A stretch of 55,814 nt of DNA from positions 1 through 55,814 of the forward strand of contig VBFR01000185.1 of NCBI GenBank assembly GCA_005889345.1. Reading direction: 5' to 3'. Below the pieces are notes generated by a model. That model was not told where the DNA came from, ran no database searches, and was given only the letters and a program-made list of their open reading frames with translations. Source of the DNA: Chloroflexota bacterium (lineage in GTDB: Bacteria > Chloroflexota > Dormibacteria > CF-121). The translations under genes and the position numbers were made by a program. Shown here in pieces: positions 1 to 8,500 of this stretch (position 1 is its first letter; each line of letters begins with the position of its first letter).

Positions 1-311
1 ACATGACCGCGATCGCGCCCGAGCAGATCGAGTTTTTGAAGAAGGCGGGGATGCCGCTGACCACGCCGTCGCGCGTCACCTTCGTCGAGGTGGCGCCGAT
101 GAAGCGGCTGGCCTTCAACCAGGTTGCCGACTTCATCCCCGGCGTCAAGCCCTACGAGGTGAATCACTCGGTCGACTTCGAGACGAGCGGGCTGAGCGTG
201 CGGATGGTCCTGACCATGGACGCCATGCACGATGACTACTGGACGAAGATGGCGACGATGGGCTGGGAGAACGAGTTTGACCGGCTGGGGCGGCTTCTGC
301 AGAAGGCATGA
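1..311 (+). CDS. SRPBCC-family protein, C-terminal part (5' end outside window)
   Basis: The frame is open to the left edge. The visible 102 residues resemble the C-terminal two thirds of an SRPBCC/AHSA1-type START-like fold protein: the strand 'VRMVLTMDAM' followed by 'HDDYWTKMATMGWENEFDRL' matches the last beta strand and long C-terminal helix of that family. Family members are usually about 150-170 residues, so the ATG at position 3 is probably internal and the real start lies upstream. Such proteins bind small hydrophobic ligands in a cytoplasmic cavity; the ligand cannot be told from this piece. It ends in TGA with no downstream gene in the same direction. Confidence 0.6.
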   Translation, partial: MTAIAPEQIEFLKKAGMPLTTPSRVTFVEVAPMKRLAFNQVADFIPGVKPYEVNHSVDFETSGLSVRMVLTMDAMHDDYWTKMATMGWENEFDRLGRLLQKA

Positions 312-339
312 GCAGAACCAGTGCGATTACCGCCACCGA

Positions 340-609
340 CTAGCCCAGGTGGACGATCCCGATGATCCCGGGGTTCTGGAACCACCATAGCGATACGCCG
401 GTACTGGTCTCGAGACGGTGCGCATAGTCGACCGCCCAGGGCTGCCACAAGACCACGACCGTTAGCAGCGTCGCCCATGGAATCGTCCATCGGGTCGCGA
501 GCAGGTCGAAGATGACGGCTGCCAGCGCCGCCCCACCAATGTAGTAGGGGTTGTCTTTCGGGTCCATCGCGAGGCGGATCGCGACCGCGACGAGAAAGAG
601 TCCAGGCCA
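340..609 (-). pseudogene. C-terminal remnant of a polytopic membrane protein
   Basis: The ORF track gives a 75-residue ORF from ATG 567, but the same frame stays open and hydrophobic for 14 codons upstream (about to 609) before an in-frame TGA and with no start codon. The piece 'AMDPKDNPYYIGGAALA' followed by two hydrophobic segments looks like the tail of a multi-spanning membrane protein; GT87/DUF2029-type glycosyltransferases carry a similar D-P-x-D-N-P-Y-Y stretch, which is a weak family suggestion. Lack of a start, short length and the abrupt junction near 600-609 with a plus-strand remnant argue for a truncated gene rather than a functional small protein. Confidence 0.45.
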
Positions 610-803
610 TCACGCTCGACGATTGGGGTTTTCCGATCATCAGTCGCGAGCCCATCGGCTCCGACCTCGGAGAGCTTGCACGGCGGGCCGTCGCGCAGTG
701 TCCGCTGCTTGCACTGAAGTTGGAACGGCTCTCAGATCGCTCGACGGAGCCTAATTTTGTGCTAACGTCTCGCCCCAGAGGCATATCCCTCCGGGGTAGT
801 TGA
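600..803 (+). pseudogene. C-terminal remnant of a ferredoxin-like protein
   Basis: This frame is not in the ORF track because it lacks a start. It reads 'AITLDDWGFPII' and 'ELARRAVAQCPLLALKLER', which resembles the end of a small cluster-binding ferredoxin: the segment after the first cysteine group, then helix plus the last Cys-Pro. The N-terminal cysteine ligands are missing. The frame runs on to a TGA that overlaps the ATG of the next gene, but the last ~20 residues look non-native. The family call rests on a short pattern only. Confidence 0.35.
741..768 (+). promoter_or_regulatory. Candidate sigma-70-type promoter for the gene at 803
   Basis: TCGACG (741-746) and TAACGT (763-768) are separated by 16 bp. 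The same -10 hexamer TAACGT occurs in the candidate promoter at 5422-5450. Predicted transcript start is about 775, leaving a leader of roughly 28 nt. Confidence 0.4.
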
Positions 804-1333
804 TGAGCACATCGGGTCCGCCGAGCACACCGCCGCCGAGTCCCACCGGACAGCCAGCTCCCATCAGCGACCTGGCGAAGCAAACGCGGCTCGTCCGATC
901 CGGGGCGAACTGGTTCATCTGGATCGCCGGCTTGTCGCTGGTGAACTCCGTCCTCTTTGTGGCCGGGAGCAACTGGGCTTTTTTTCTCGGTCTTGGCGCC
1001 ACGCAGTTTTCCGATGCCTTCGGCAAGGAGATCATCACCGGGACGACGGGCGAGGTGGTGGCGCTGGCCGTCGACGTCGTGATTGCGGCCATCTTCGTCG
1101 GCCTTGGGCTGATGTCCCGTAACGGGGCGCTGTGGAGCTTCATCGTCGGCATGGTGCTGATCGTGCTCGATGCCTTGCTGCTGGTCTGGGTGCAGGACTG
1201 GGCAGCCGTTGCCTTCCACGCGCTGGCACTCTTCTTCGTCTTCCGCGGCTTCCAGGCCGCCCGCCAGCTTGCCGCTCTGCGCAGCGGCGTGGCGTTGGCC
1301 ACCGGGATCGTTCCTCCGATCACGCCTCGGTGA
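803..1333 (+). CDS. Small polytopic membrane protein of unknown function
   Basis: A 176-residue protein. The track starts at TTG 800; the adjacent ATG at 803 is preferred, with a G-rich stretch 'CCGGGGTAG' just upstream. Residues 1-25 are Pro/Ser/Thr-rich and probably cytoplasmic and disordered. Hydrophobic stretches follow at about residues 36-58, 78-100, 105-125 and 128-147, suggesting four membrane passes. The C-terminus 'FFVFRGFQAARQL' is basic. I recognise no family. The next gene's GTG overlaps its stop (GTGA), so the two are probably co-transcribed. Confidence 0.6.
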   Translation: MSTSGPPSTPPPSPTGQPAPISDLAKQTRLVRSGANWFIWIAGLSLVNSVLFVAGSNWAFFLGLGATQFSDAFGKEIITGTTGEVVALAVDVVIAAIFVGLGLMSRNGALWSFIVGMVLIVLDALLLVWVQDWAAVAFHALALFFVFRGFQAARQLAALRSGVALATGIVPPITPR

Positions 1334-1851
1334 TCCCCGCGCGCGTCGTCCCCCATCGCCGGCTCGACGTTCCGTTTGCGGGCGATGAGAAAGCGATGCT
1401 CAGCGCCTTCCTCGACCGTTACCGGGAAACGATCCTCTGGAAGCTCGAGGGCCTGACGAAGGGGCAGGCCTCGGCACGCCTGGTGCCATCCGCCACCACC
1501 CTGCTGGGAATCGTCAAACATCTGGCTTATGTCGAGCGCGGGTGGTTTCCAATCTACTTTGCCGGCGGTCCGGTGAGCTACCCCTGGGCCGAAGACGAGC
1601 CTGACCAGGACATCGATTTTCGGGTCTTGGCGAGCGACACCATCGAGAGTGTCAGCGCCCTTTACCAGCAGGAGATCGCTCGATCACGAGAAATCGTCGC
1701 CGGCGCCACGCTCGATGATCTCAGCAAGGAGCAGGACCGGGGACCGCGGACCCTGCGCTGGATCATGGTGCATATGATCGAAGAGACCGCACGGCACGCC
1801 GGCCACGCCGACATCCTGCGCGAGCTGACCGACGGGGCGATCGGCCAGTAG
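1330..1851 (+). CDS. DinB/DUF664-family protein
   Basis: A 173-residue four-helix-bundle protein of the DinB/DUF664 family. The start is taken at GTG 1330, overlapping the upstream stop, because family members begin just before the 'PFAGDEKAML' motif, which follows about 15 residues later; the track's 1132 start reads through another gene. Candidate metal-binding histidines lie in 'LLGIVKHLAYVERGW' (helix 2) and 'HMIEETARHAGHADILREL' near the end, matching the family's three-His site. These proteins act as metal-dependent thiol- or small-molecule-transferase-like enzymes in the cytosol; the substrate here is unknown. Confidence 0.75.
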   Translation: MIPARVVPHRRLDVPFAGDEKAMLSAFLDRYRETILWKLEGLTKGQASARLVPSATTLLGIVKHLAYVERGWFPIYFAGGPVSYPWAEDEPDQDIDFRVLASDTIESVSALYQQEIARSREIVAGATLDDLSKEQDRGPRTLRWIMVHMIEETARHAGHADILRELTDGAIGQ

Positions 1852-1854
1852 CGT

Positions 1855-3183
1855 CTAAGGACTCGGCTCGGACCGCGCCCCCGACGCTGCTCGAGCCTTC
1901 ATGTGCTGGTCGAGGTCACCGGCCATGGCACGCAGGTTGCCTTCTTGTTTCGTCATGACGTCAGGAACGACGTCCTTGGCGAGTCCGGCACAAATGCCCG
2001 CCAGCGTTTCGAGGCGCTCGCGCAGGATCTTCCAGGCGGCCTCGCGGTGGGGCAGGACGAAGAACGCAGGGCGCACGATCTCGAAAGCAGGGCCGGCGGT
2101 GTGACCCGGAAATGAGGGACCGACCGGCAGCGCCGTCAGGACCGGGCCCAGGCTGCGCATCACCCAGTTCATCAGGTGCTTGGCCGTTTTGGCCAGCGTC
2201 TCGAGCTCGTCGGGCGTCTCGCCATGATGGACGAAGTACCGGCTCTGGACCTGGAGGGTGACCTCGTACACGGCGTTGAACAGGTCGGCGACGCGTCGCG
2301 TCAACCGGTCCTCGATCAGTGTTACCTGGTCGACGTCGGGAGGCTGGCGCAGGTAGACGGGCAGTACCGGTCGCGCCGGCTCAAAGGCGGGGTCGAGCGT
2401 TCGCATCGCGAGAAAGTCCTCGAGGATGCCGACGAACTTGCCGAAGTGTGACTTCACCCAATCCCCACGCGCCCCCTCGCCCTGTTCGACGATCAGTTCG
2501 ATCGCCGCGCTCGCTGAGGCGAGGTCGGTGACGGCGGTCAACTCCGGCCACTCGAAGACCTGCGTCGTCGCCTGCGCCTTGGGCGGCCCGATGAAGACGG
2601 CGGCCTCGCCATGGCGATTGACCAGCTGGGTGAGCCCGGCCTCGATGCCGCGGTAGAGGTGGCCGACGGTGTGCCACTCCTCGGGTCCAGCGGTGATCTG
2701 CGGGTCGTCGACCGTCAGCGGCTGCATCGGTCCGACCGAGCTGAAGCCCTCGGCATCGTGGAGCGACATGCCCTCCGGACGTTCGAGGTACATGAAGTGG
2801 CGAAGGGCGCGCTCCCCGAAGGGGACGAGGGCGATCTGGACGTCCGGCGGGTACCACCGAGACAGGATCGGGAAGTTGGGTCGCTCGAAATGGGGCGCGG
2901 CGCCCAGCGCGCTCAAGATGTTGGTGGCCAGCGCCAGGTGCAGCATCTCCTGCTTGATCACATCGATGAGGGTCAGTTCCCAGGCCTGGACGCGGGCCAG
3001 TTGCTCCCTGGTCAGGCCCTCCTCGACGCCCCGCTTCAGCGAAAACTGCGCGTAGAGGTACTCGCAGAGCAGGCCGTGCTCGAGTTCGCAGGCCTCTCCC
3101 AGGAGGTAGACGAGCTCCTCACGGCTGTCAACCCTCAGGGGCGGTTCGGAGACGGGCCCGTTCGGTGGCCGGGATCCGACCAT
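1855..3183 (-). CDS. Ferritin-like domain protein (VioB/iminophenyl-pyruvate dimer synthase-like)
   Basis: A 442-residue protein read from ATG 3183; the track's 837-residue version includes about 400 residues of antisense shadow over the HD-GYP gene. Residues ~15-200 form the ferritin-like domain: 'ELEHGLLCEYLYAQFSL' supplies the first helix with Glu ligands and 'VIKQEMLHLALATNILSALG' the E-x-x-H helix. 'HFERPNFP' follows, as in the ferritin-like domain found in VioB and in stand-alone proteins. The C-terminal ~220 residues are helical and Pro-poor. A di-iron or mono-iron site is expected; a role in secondary metabolism or oxidative chemistry is inference. No violacein-type partners lie nearby. 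It is transcribed divergently from the gene at 3235. Confidence 0.7.
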   Translation of the reverse strand: MVGSRPPNGPVSEPPLRVDSREELVYLLGEACELEHGLLCEYLYAQFSLKRGVEEGLTREQLARVQAWELTLIDVIKQEMLHLALATNILSALGAAPHFERPNFPILSRWYPPDVQIALVPFGERALRHFMYLERPEGMSLHDAEGFSSVGPMQPLTVDDPQITAGPEEWHTVGHLYRGIEAGLTQLVNRHGEAAVFIGPPKAQATTQVFEWPELTAVTDLASASAAIELIVEQGEGARGDWVKSHFGKFVGILEDFLAMRTLDPAFEPARPVLPVYLRQPPDVDQVTLIEDRLTRRVADLFNAVYEVTLQVQSRYFVHHGETPDELETLAKTAKHLMNWVMRSLGPVLTALPVGPSFPGHTAGPAFEIVRPAFFVLPHREAAWKILRERLETLAGICAGLAKDVVPDVMTKQEGNLRAMAGDLDQHMKARAASGARSEPSP

Positions 3184-3234
3184 ACCCGCATTGTCGCTGG
3201 AAGGGGCCTGAAGACGCGTTGTATTTGGCGCGGT

Positions 3235-5361
3235 ATGCCTGAAAACGAGCGAATTCCGGCCGACTTCCACCAGGCCATGTTTCGCATCGCCGCGATCGCC
3301 TTTGTGACCGCGGCGACGGTCGATGTGGGCAGCAGCTACATCGGGGCGCCTCACCTCGACTTCGCCGGCATCTGGATCATCGGCATCCTCTCTTATGTCG
3401 GCGCCGTGGTGAGCTGGTTCTTCCCCTGGCACCGGCTGCCGGTGGAGCGATTCCTGGTGGTCATCGTCATGCCGGGCCTCGTGCTGCTCGGGTTCATGCT
3501 GATGGCCACGGGCGGCGTTCACTCGCACATCCTGCCGATCTTCATCGCTCCCGCCGTCTTCATGGCGGCGGCGTACGGGTTCCGCGCGGGGGCCGCGATC
3601 GCGATCCTGACGGCCGCGACGGGAACGCTGCCGCTCTTCATCAACGGCTGGGACAGCAACTACGGCCGGACCCTGGTCGTGCTGGCGGTCGCGACCATGC
3701 TGTGCGCCTACATCTCGGCCCGCGTCCGACAATCGCTGCTCAACGAGTACGAAACGCGGCGCCGGCAACAGGAAGAGAGCTACGTGGCCACCATCGGCGC
3801 CCTGGCGGCTGCCCTGGACGCGAAAGACCGCTACACGGAGGCGCATTCGCGGGAGACCGCCGAGTTCGCCGTCAACGTCGGCAAGCGCCTCCACCTGCCG
3901 GCCGACCAGCTGCGCCTGCTCGAATACGGCGCTCTGCTTCACGACATCGGCAAGATCGGCATTCCCGGCTACATCCTGCAGAAGCCCGGGGCGCTGACGC
4001 CCGAAGAATTTGCCATCATGCGCGAGCACCCGGTGATCGGCGAACGGATCCTCGCCTCGGTGCCGTTCCTTGCCCCGCTCGGCCCCATCGTTCGGGCTGA
4101 ACACGAGCGATGGAATGGCACGGGGTACCCCGATGGCCTCAAGGGAGAGGAGATTCCGATCGAGGCGCGCATCATCCACGCTTGCGACGCGTTCCACGCG
4201 ATGGCCTCGGACCGTGCCTACCGCAAGGCATTGCCGATGGCGTCGATCGTGGCGGAGTTTCAGAAGGAAACCGGCCAGCAGTTCGACCCCCGAGTGGTCG
4301 ACGTGCTGCTGGAGCTGATCGAGAGCGAACCGCCGCACATCTCGGCACCCGCCCAGGCGTCCGGCCAACCGATGCCGGACACGAGCGTGTCAGGTCCGCG
4401 CGGCTGGGCCCAGCACATGCAGACCGTGGAGGCGCTCGGACAACAGCTTGCCCGCGCGACCAGCATCGAGGATATCAGCAGCCGGATCGGGGCGACGATT
4501 TCTACGCTGGTGCCGCACGACCAGTGCCGAGTGCTGTTGATGAACGAAGACCGCACCCAGCTCAAGGTCGTCTACCTGAAGGGGACCGATCGCGAAGAAT
4601 ACCGCGCCGTGACGCGGGAAAACGCGGCGGTGGAAGTGGGGGAGGGCATTACCGGCTGGGTGGCGGAGTCGCGTCGCGGCGTCGTGCTGGGTGATACCGA
4701 GCACCATCCGAAGGCGAAGCACGTCCCTGGCACCGCGATGATCGATGAGTCGATGCTCGCCGTGCCGGTGGTCTTCGAGGACGAGATCCTCGCGGTCATC
4801 GTCGTCACCAAGCTGGGACTGAATCAGTACTCGCTCGACCAGCTCCGGTTGCTGACGATTCTCGCCAACCAGGCGGCGGTGGCGATGGCGAACGCCCGGC
4901 TGATCGAGCGACTCGCCTCGGCAGCGACGATCGATGCCTTGACCGGCTTGATGAACCGCGCCGCGTTTGAGGAGGCGGTCAACAAACTCATGCTGCGCCC
5001 GCAGTCGTGGGGGACGTTGCTGATGCTCGACGTGGAGAAGCTTCGCGACGTGAACGAGGCCTACGGTCACCGCGCCGGCGACGCCGTGCTCAAGCGGATC
5101 GCCCGGGCGATTCGCGCCTCGATCCGCAGCGACGACGTGGCGGCCCGCTGGATCGGCGACAACTTCGCCATCCTTGCCCCGGGCTTCTACGCCAGCCAGG
5201 CGGACGTCCTCGCCAAGCGGATCGAAACTGCGCTGCAATCCGACCGGGTTTCGATTCGGTGGGGGACCGCCGAATACCACGGGGATGCGCTGACCGCTCA
5301 GGACCTGCTGGCGGCGGCGCTCAAGTCGCTGGCCGGCAAGCGCGACGACGTCGCCGCCTGA
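3235..5361 (+). CDS. Membrane HD-GYP phosphodiesterase with GAF and degenerate GGDEF domains
   Basis: A 708-residue c-di-GMP-signalling protein. ATG 3235 is chosen because upstream sequence is the antisense of the ferritin-like gene. N-terminal residues ~15-165 hold five or six membrane segments forming a sensor-like unit. The HD-GYP domain follows with 'HDIGKIGIP' (HD at ~236-237) and 'HERWNGTGYPDGL' (GYP at ~297-299), so its metal-binding and phosphodiesterase residues look intact. A GAF domain spans ~395-550, then a diguanylate-cyclase fold whose signature is 'WIGDNF' (~639-644) instead of GGDEF. It probably degrades c-di-GMP, with the GAF and inactive cyclase domain acting as sensors or nucleotide-binding regulators. 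Domain order HD-GYP-GAF-GGDEF in one chain is unusual. Confidence 0.85.
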   Translation: MPENERIPADFHQAMFRIAAIAFVTAATVDVGSSYIGAPHLDFAGIWIIGILSYVGAVVSWFFPWHRLPVERFLVVIVMPGLVLLGFMLMATGGVHSHILPIFIAPAVFMAAAYGFRAGAAIAILTAATGTLPLFINGWDSNYGRTLVVLAVATMLCAYISARVRQSLLNEYETRRRQQEESYVATIGALAAALDAKDRYTEAHSRETAEFAVNVGKRLHLPADQLRLLEYGALLHDIGKIGIPGYILQKPGALTPEEFAIMREHPVIGERILASVPFLAPLGPIVRAEHERWNGTGYPDGLKGEEIPIEARIIHACDAFHAMASDRAYRKALPMASIVAEFQKETGQQFDPRVVDVLLELIESEPPHISAPAQASGQPMPDTSVSGPRGWAQHMQTVEALGQQLARATSIEDISSRIGATISTLVPHDQCRVLLMNEDRTQLKVVYLKGTDREEYRAVTRENAAVEVGEGITGWVAESRRGVVLGDTEHHPKAKHVPGTAMIDESMLAVPVVFEDEILAVIVVTKLGLNQYSLDQLRLLTILANQAAVAMANARLIERLASAATIDALTGLMNRAAFEEAVNKLMLRPQSWGTLLMLDVEKLRDVNEAYGHRAGDAVLKRIARAIRASIRSDDVAARWIGDNFAILAPGFYASQADVLAKRIETALQSDRVSIRWGTAEYHGDALTAQDLLAAALKSLAGKRDDVAA

Positions 5362-5363
5362 CG

Positions 5364-5388
5364 TTTGGGGCAAGGCGCTGCGCCCAAA
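5364..5388 (+). terminator. Weak inverted repeat after the HD-GYP gene
   Basis: TTTGGG and CCCAAA pair across a 13-nt GC-rich loop immediately after the stop codon. There is no U-tract, so termination is only a possibility. Confidence 0.2.
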
Positions 5389-5421
5389 TGGGCAGGATGC
5401 TCGGAGTTTCGCGCAATTTGC

Positions 5422-5450
5422 TTGACGGTCCAAAACCCGTCGCCTAACGT
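5422..5450 (+). promoter_or_regulatory. Promoter for the giant secreted protein
   Basis: TTGACG (5422-5427) and TAACGT (5445-5450) are spaced by exactly 17 bp, a good sigma-70/SigA-type match. Transcription would begin near 5457, giving a leader of about 58 nt before the GTG at 5515. Confidence 0.6.
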
Positions 5451-5514
5451 CAAAACTCGCCGCTGAAACCGACCGTCCGCCTGCGGGCGGAATGATCCCG
5501 TGCCGAGGGAGGGT

Positions 5515-8500
5515 GTGAGGCTACACGTACGTCGCCGGCTCGAGCTGCCGGCTTGTACCCCGAGTTTTCTGCTGCGCGCCGCCTTGAAGTACGGGGTCGG
5601 CCTGGGCGTGGCTGCCGCCGTGCTCACGGCCGGCGGCGTCGACCGGGTTCAGCCGAACGGGCACGCGCTGGCGCTGAACGTCCTGCCCACCAACGTCCCC
5701 TGCGGTCCGATCGCCACCGATGCCGGTGACCCGCACACCGCCACCTGGACGGCCGTCAGCAGCCCCTATGGGACGGGTAGCACCTACAACTTGCCGGTGA
5801 ACGCCACGAACAATCCCGACCCCAACGTGGTCTCCTGCACGGCGATCATCGTGCCGGCGGACGTCACGCTCAAGATCGATGCCAGCCAGGGTCCTGTGCA
5901 CATCTCCTCGCATGGCGCAGCCATCAAGGTCGACGGGGGCCATCTTCTCGTGCTGGGCGCGAGTGAAACCAACTCGGTCCTTTTCGACGCGGAAGCCGAC
6001 GTTTCATCGTGGGACGGCATCGTCATCGACGCCAGCGACCCCAGCCATCGTGGCAATGCGTCGGTCGCCTATGCCAGCATCCAAAACGCGGTCAACTCGA
6101 TCACGATCAACAGCGGTGCGACCTCTACGCCTGACCCGACCAACCTGAGCTCGCAGCTGCCCTACGGTCTCGCGCTGGTCAATAGCGGCATTGGCCCTTC
6201 TTACTTCGACGGCATCGACGCCATCAACACGCCCGTGATCGTCAAGGGGCGGACTGACCTCTTAACGGGTCGGGCGGACGGCAAGTTTGGAACCGTGAAC
6301 AACATCGGCTCCCAGGGCATCAAGGTGACGTTCGACGCGGCCGCACCCGCCGTCACGGCAAATGCCCTCGACATCGAGAGCGTCACTTTCGGGAGTTCGG
6401 TGCCATTCGCCGCGACCGGCTGTTTGCCGTTACAGCTGCCGTGCTCGGCCGGCTTCATCGGGAATGACGCGATCCTCGCCGCCTTTACCACGTCGAATCC
6501 ACCGCCGGTGCTCATCAGCCAGAGCCGCTTCTATCGGGCCGGCTCTTTTGGCGTCGAGCTGAACGGCCCCCACGGCCCGGTCATCACCGACAACAACTTC
6601 GACTGCAACGGCACCGGTTCCCCCAAGCCGACACAAACCTGCGTGGGGGCCGGCCTCAAGTACTCGGCGATCTACCTCAACGGCGCAACCGTCGACCTGG
6701 AGAACAGCGTCACCAACAACGTTGGCCACGAGGACGGCCTCGATGCCATCGTCCTCAACGGCACCGTCGCGTTCGGCCCCAGCACGAGCCAGAAACTGAA
6801 CTGGAAAAACGCGACGAATGACGCAACGACCGATCACCTGCTCGGCTGCCTCTTGAACGGCGACCTCAACCTCAATAGCGGAACCTTGGTCGTGCCCGGT
6901 GGCAGTTTCGTGAAGTCGAAGGGGACGATCAATCTCACGGGAGCGGCGCTCAGTGCTGGTGATTCAGGCGCCAAGGTCTTTACCAGCCTTCGCGACAACG
7001 TCAACATCGCGAGCTGCCCATCCGTCTTCGTCCAGTCGTGTCCCGCGCCATTGCCGGCAGGCGAATGGGGCGGCATCAACCTCGTTGGTTCGCAGACCGA
7101 CGCGGCCATGCGGAACGCGACCACGGGCACTATCAACAACGCCTCCATCCTTTACGCGACCACCGGCGTCCATATCGTCAACGGCAATTCGCTGACCATC
7201 AGCGGCAGCAACAACCTCAGCGCCATCGGACCGACCTTCGCCGACGGTGTGCTCGCCGAGGGCACGCCGCTTGCCGTCACCGGTACGACGTTTGGCTGCC
7301 CGACGGGCGTCTGCAGTGGACCGAGCAGTGGCAACCACGGCATCCTCGCGGACTACCGCAATAGCGGACCCCCGACCACCGGACTGACGATCGGCGGGCC
7401 GAATGCCGCGACCGACCGGAACACCTTCCAGGGCAGCGTCAACGAAGCCATCCGCGGTGTGGGTCTTGCCGGCCAGCCGGTCGACATCGAGAACAATGCG
7501 ATCCAGAACGCGGGCGGGGCTGGGACGGCGGGCAGTGCCGGCGTCTACCTGCAGGGTGCCGACAACCTGACCCTCAAGAACAACGATGTCGTCGGGAGTG
7601 GCACGGGAAACCTGCATTACCCCGCCATCTGGCTGGACGGGGTCAGCCATGCCGACTTCAACGGCCCGATCGGCGGCAACACCGGCTTCGCCGACGGTCT
7701 CAACGCGATCGCGTTCCACGGCGACAGCAAGGCACTCGCCTGGCAAACGGTCGCCGCCGGCGGCCCGCTGGGTTACATCCTCGACGGCAACCTGCTGGTC
7801 GCGGGGAATCTGACGCTGGCCAATGGTGACTACGCCACGGTTCTGGCCGGCACGGTCACCGTCCAGGGCACCCTGACGTCGACCGGCGCCGTCTTGACCA
7901 GTCTCAAGGAGATGACCGTGCCGGCCCCGAGCTGCGGATCGGTCTTTGTCCAAAGAGCCTCCGGGGTCTGCCCGGCTACGACCGCGGGCGATTGGGGCGG
8001 CCTCGTCCTCAATCCCGGGAGCACCAACCGCATGACGAATTCCGGGATTCGGTACGCCGCGACCGGGATCTCGATGGGCATGCCAACCGGGACCCGCCTG
8101 GCACAAAACCTGACGCTGACCAACACCAGCATCAGCAACGCCGCGGCTGACGGGGTCAGCACGCGCTCCCCGGTGTCGATCACCGGCGGTGCCTTTACGA
8201 ATAACGCGTCCCACGGGATCAACATCGACCTGAGAAACGTCACCGCGAGCGCTTCCCAACCGGTCTCGATTTCGGGTACGACGATCGCCAGCAGCGGGCA
8301 GGACGGCATCATTGCCGTCGGGCTCACCGGCCAGACGGTGCAGATCGATCAGGCGAGTATCGACCACGCCGGCGCCTTCGGCATCAACCTGAAAGACGCG
8401 GATCATCTCACGCTGACGAACAACACCGTCACGAATTCTGCGGCCTCCTTCCCGGCGATCTACCTGAATGGATTCTCCGGGCTAATGGCCAACGTCGACG

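Noticed and set aside
551-754. 67-residue plus-strand ORF
   Set aside because: Arg/Ser/Ala-rich with no pattern; the neighbouring frame carries the ferredoxin-like remnant instead.
3184-4368. N-terminal 400 residues of the 837-residue ORF on the minus strand
   Set aside because: Antisense of the HD-GYP gene; the ferritin-like protein starts at 3183.
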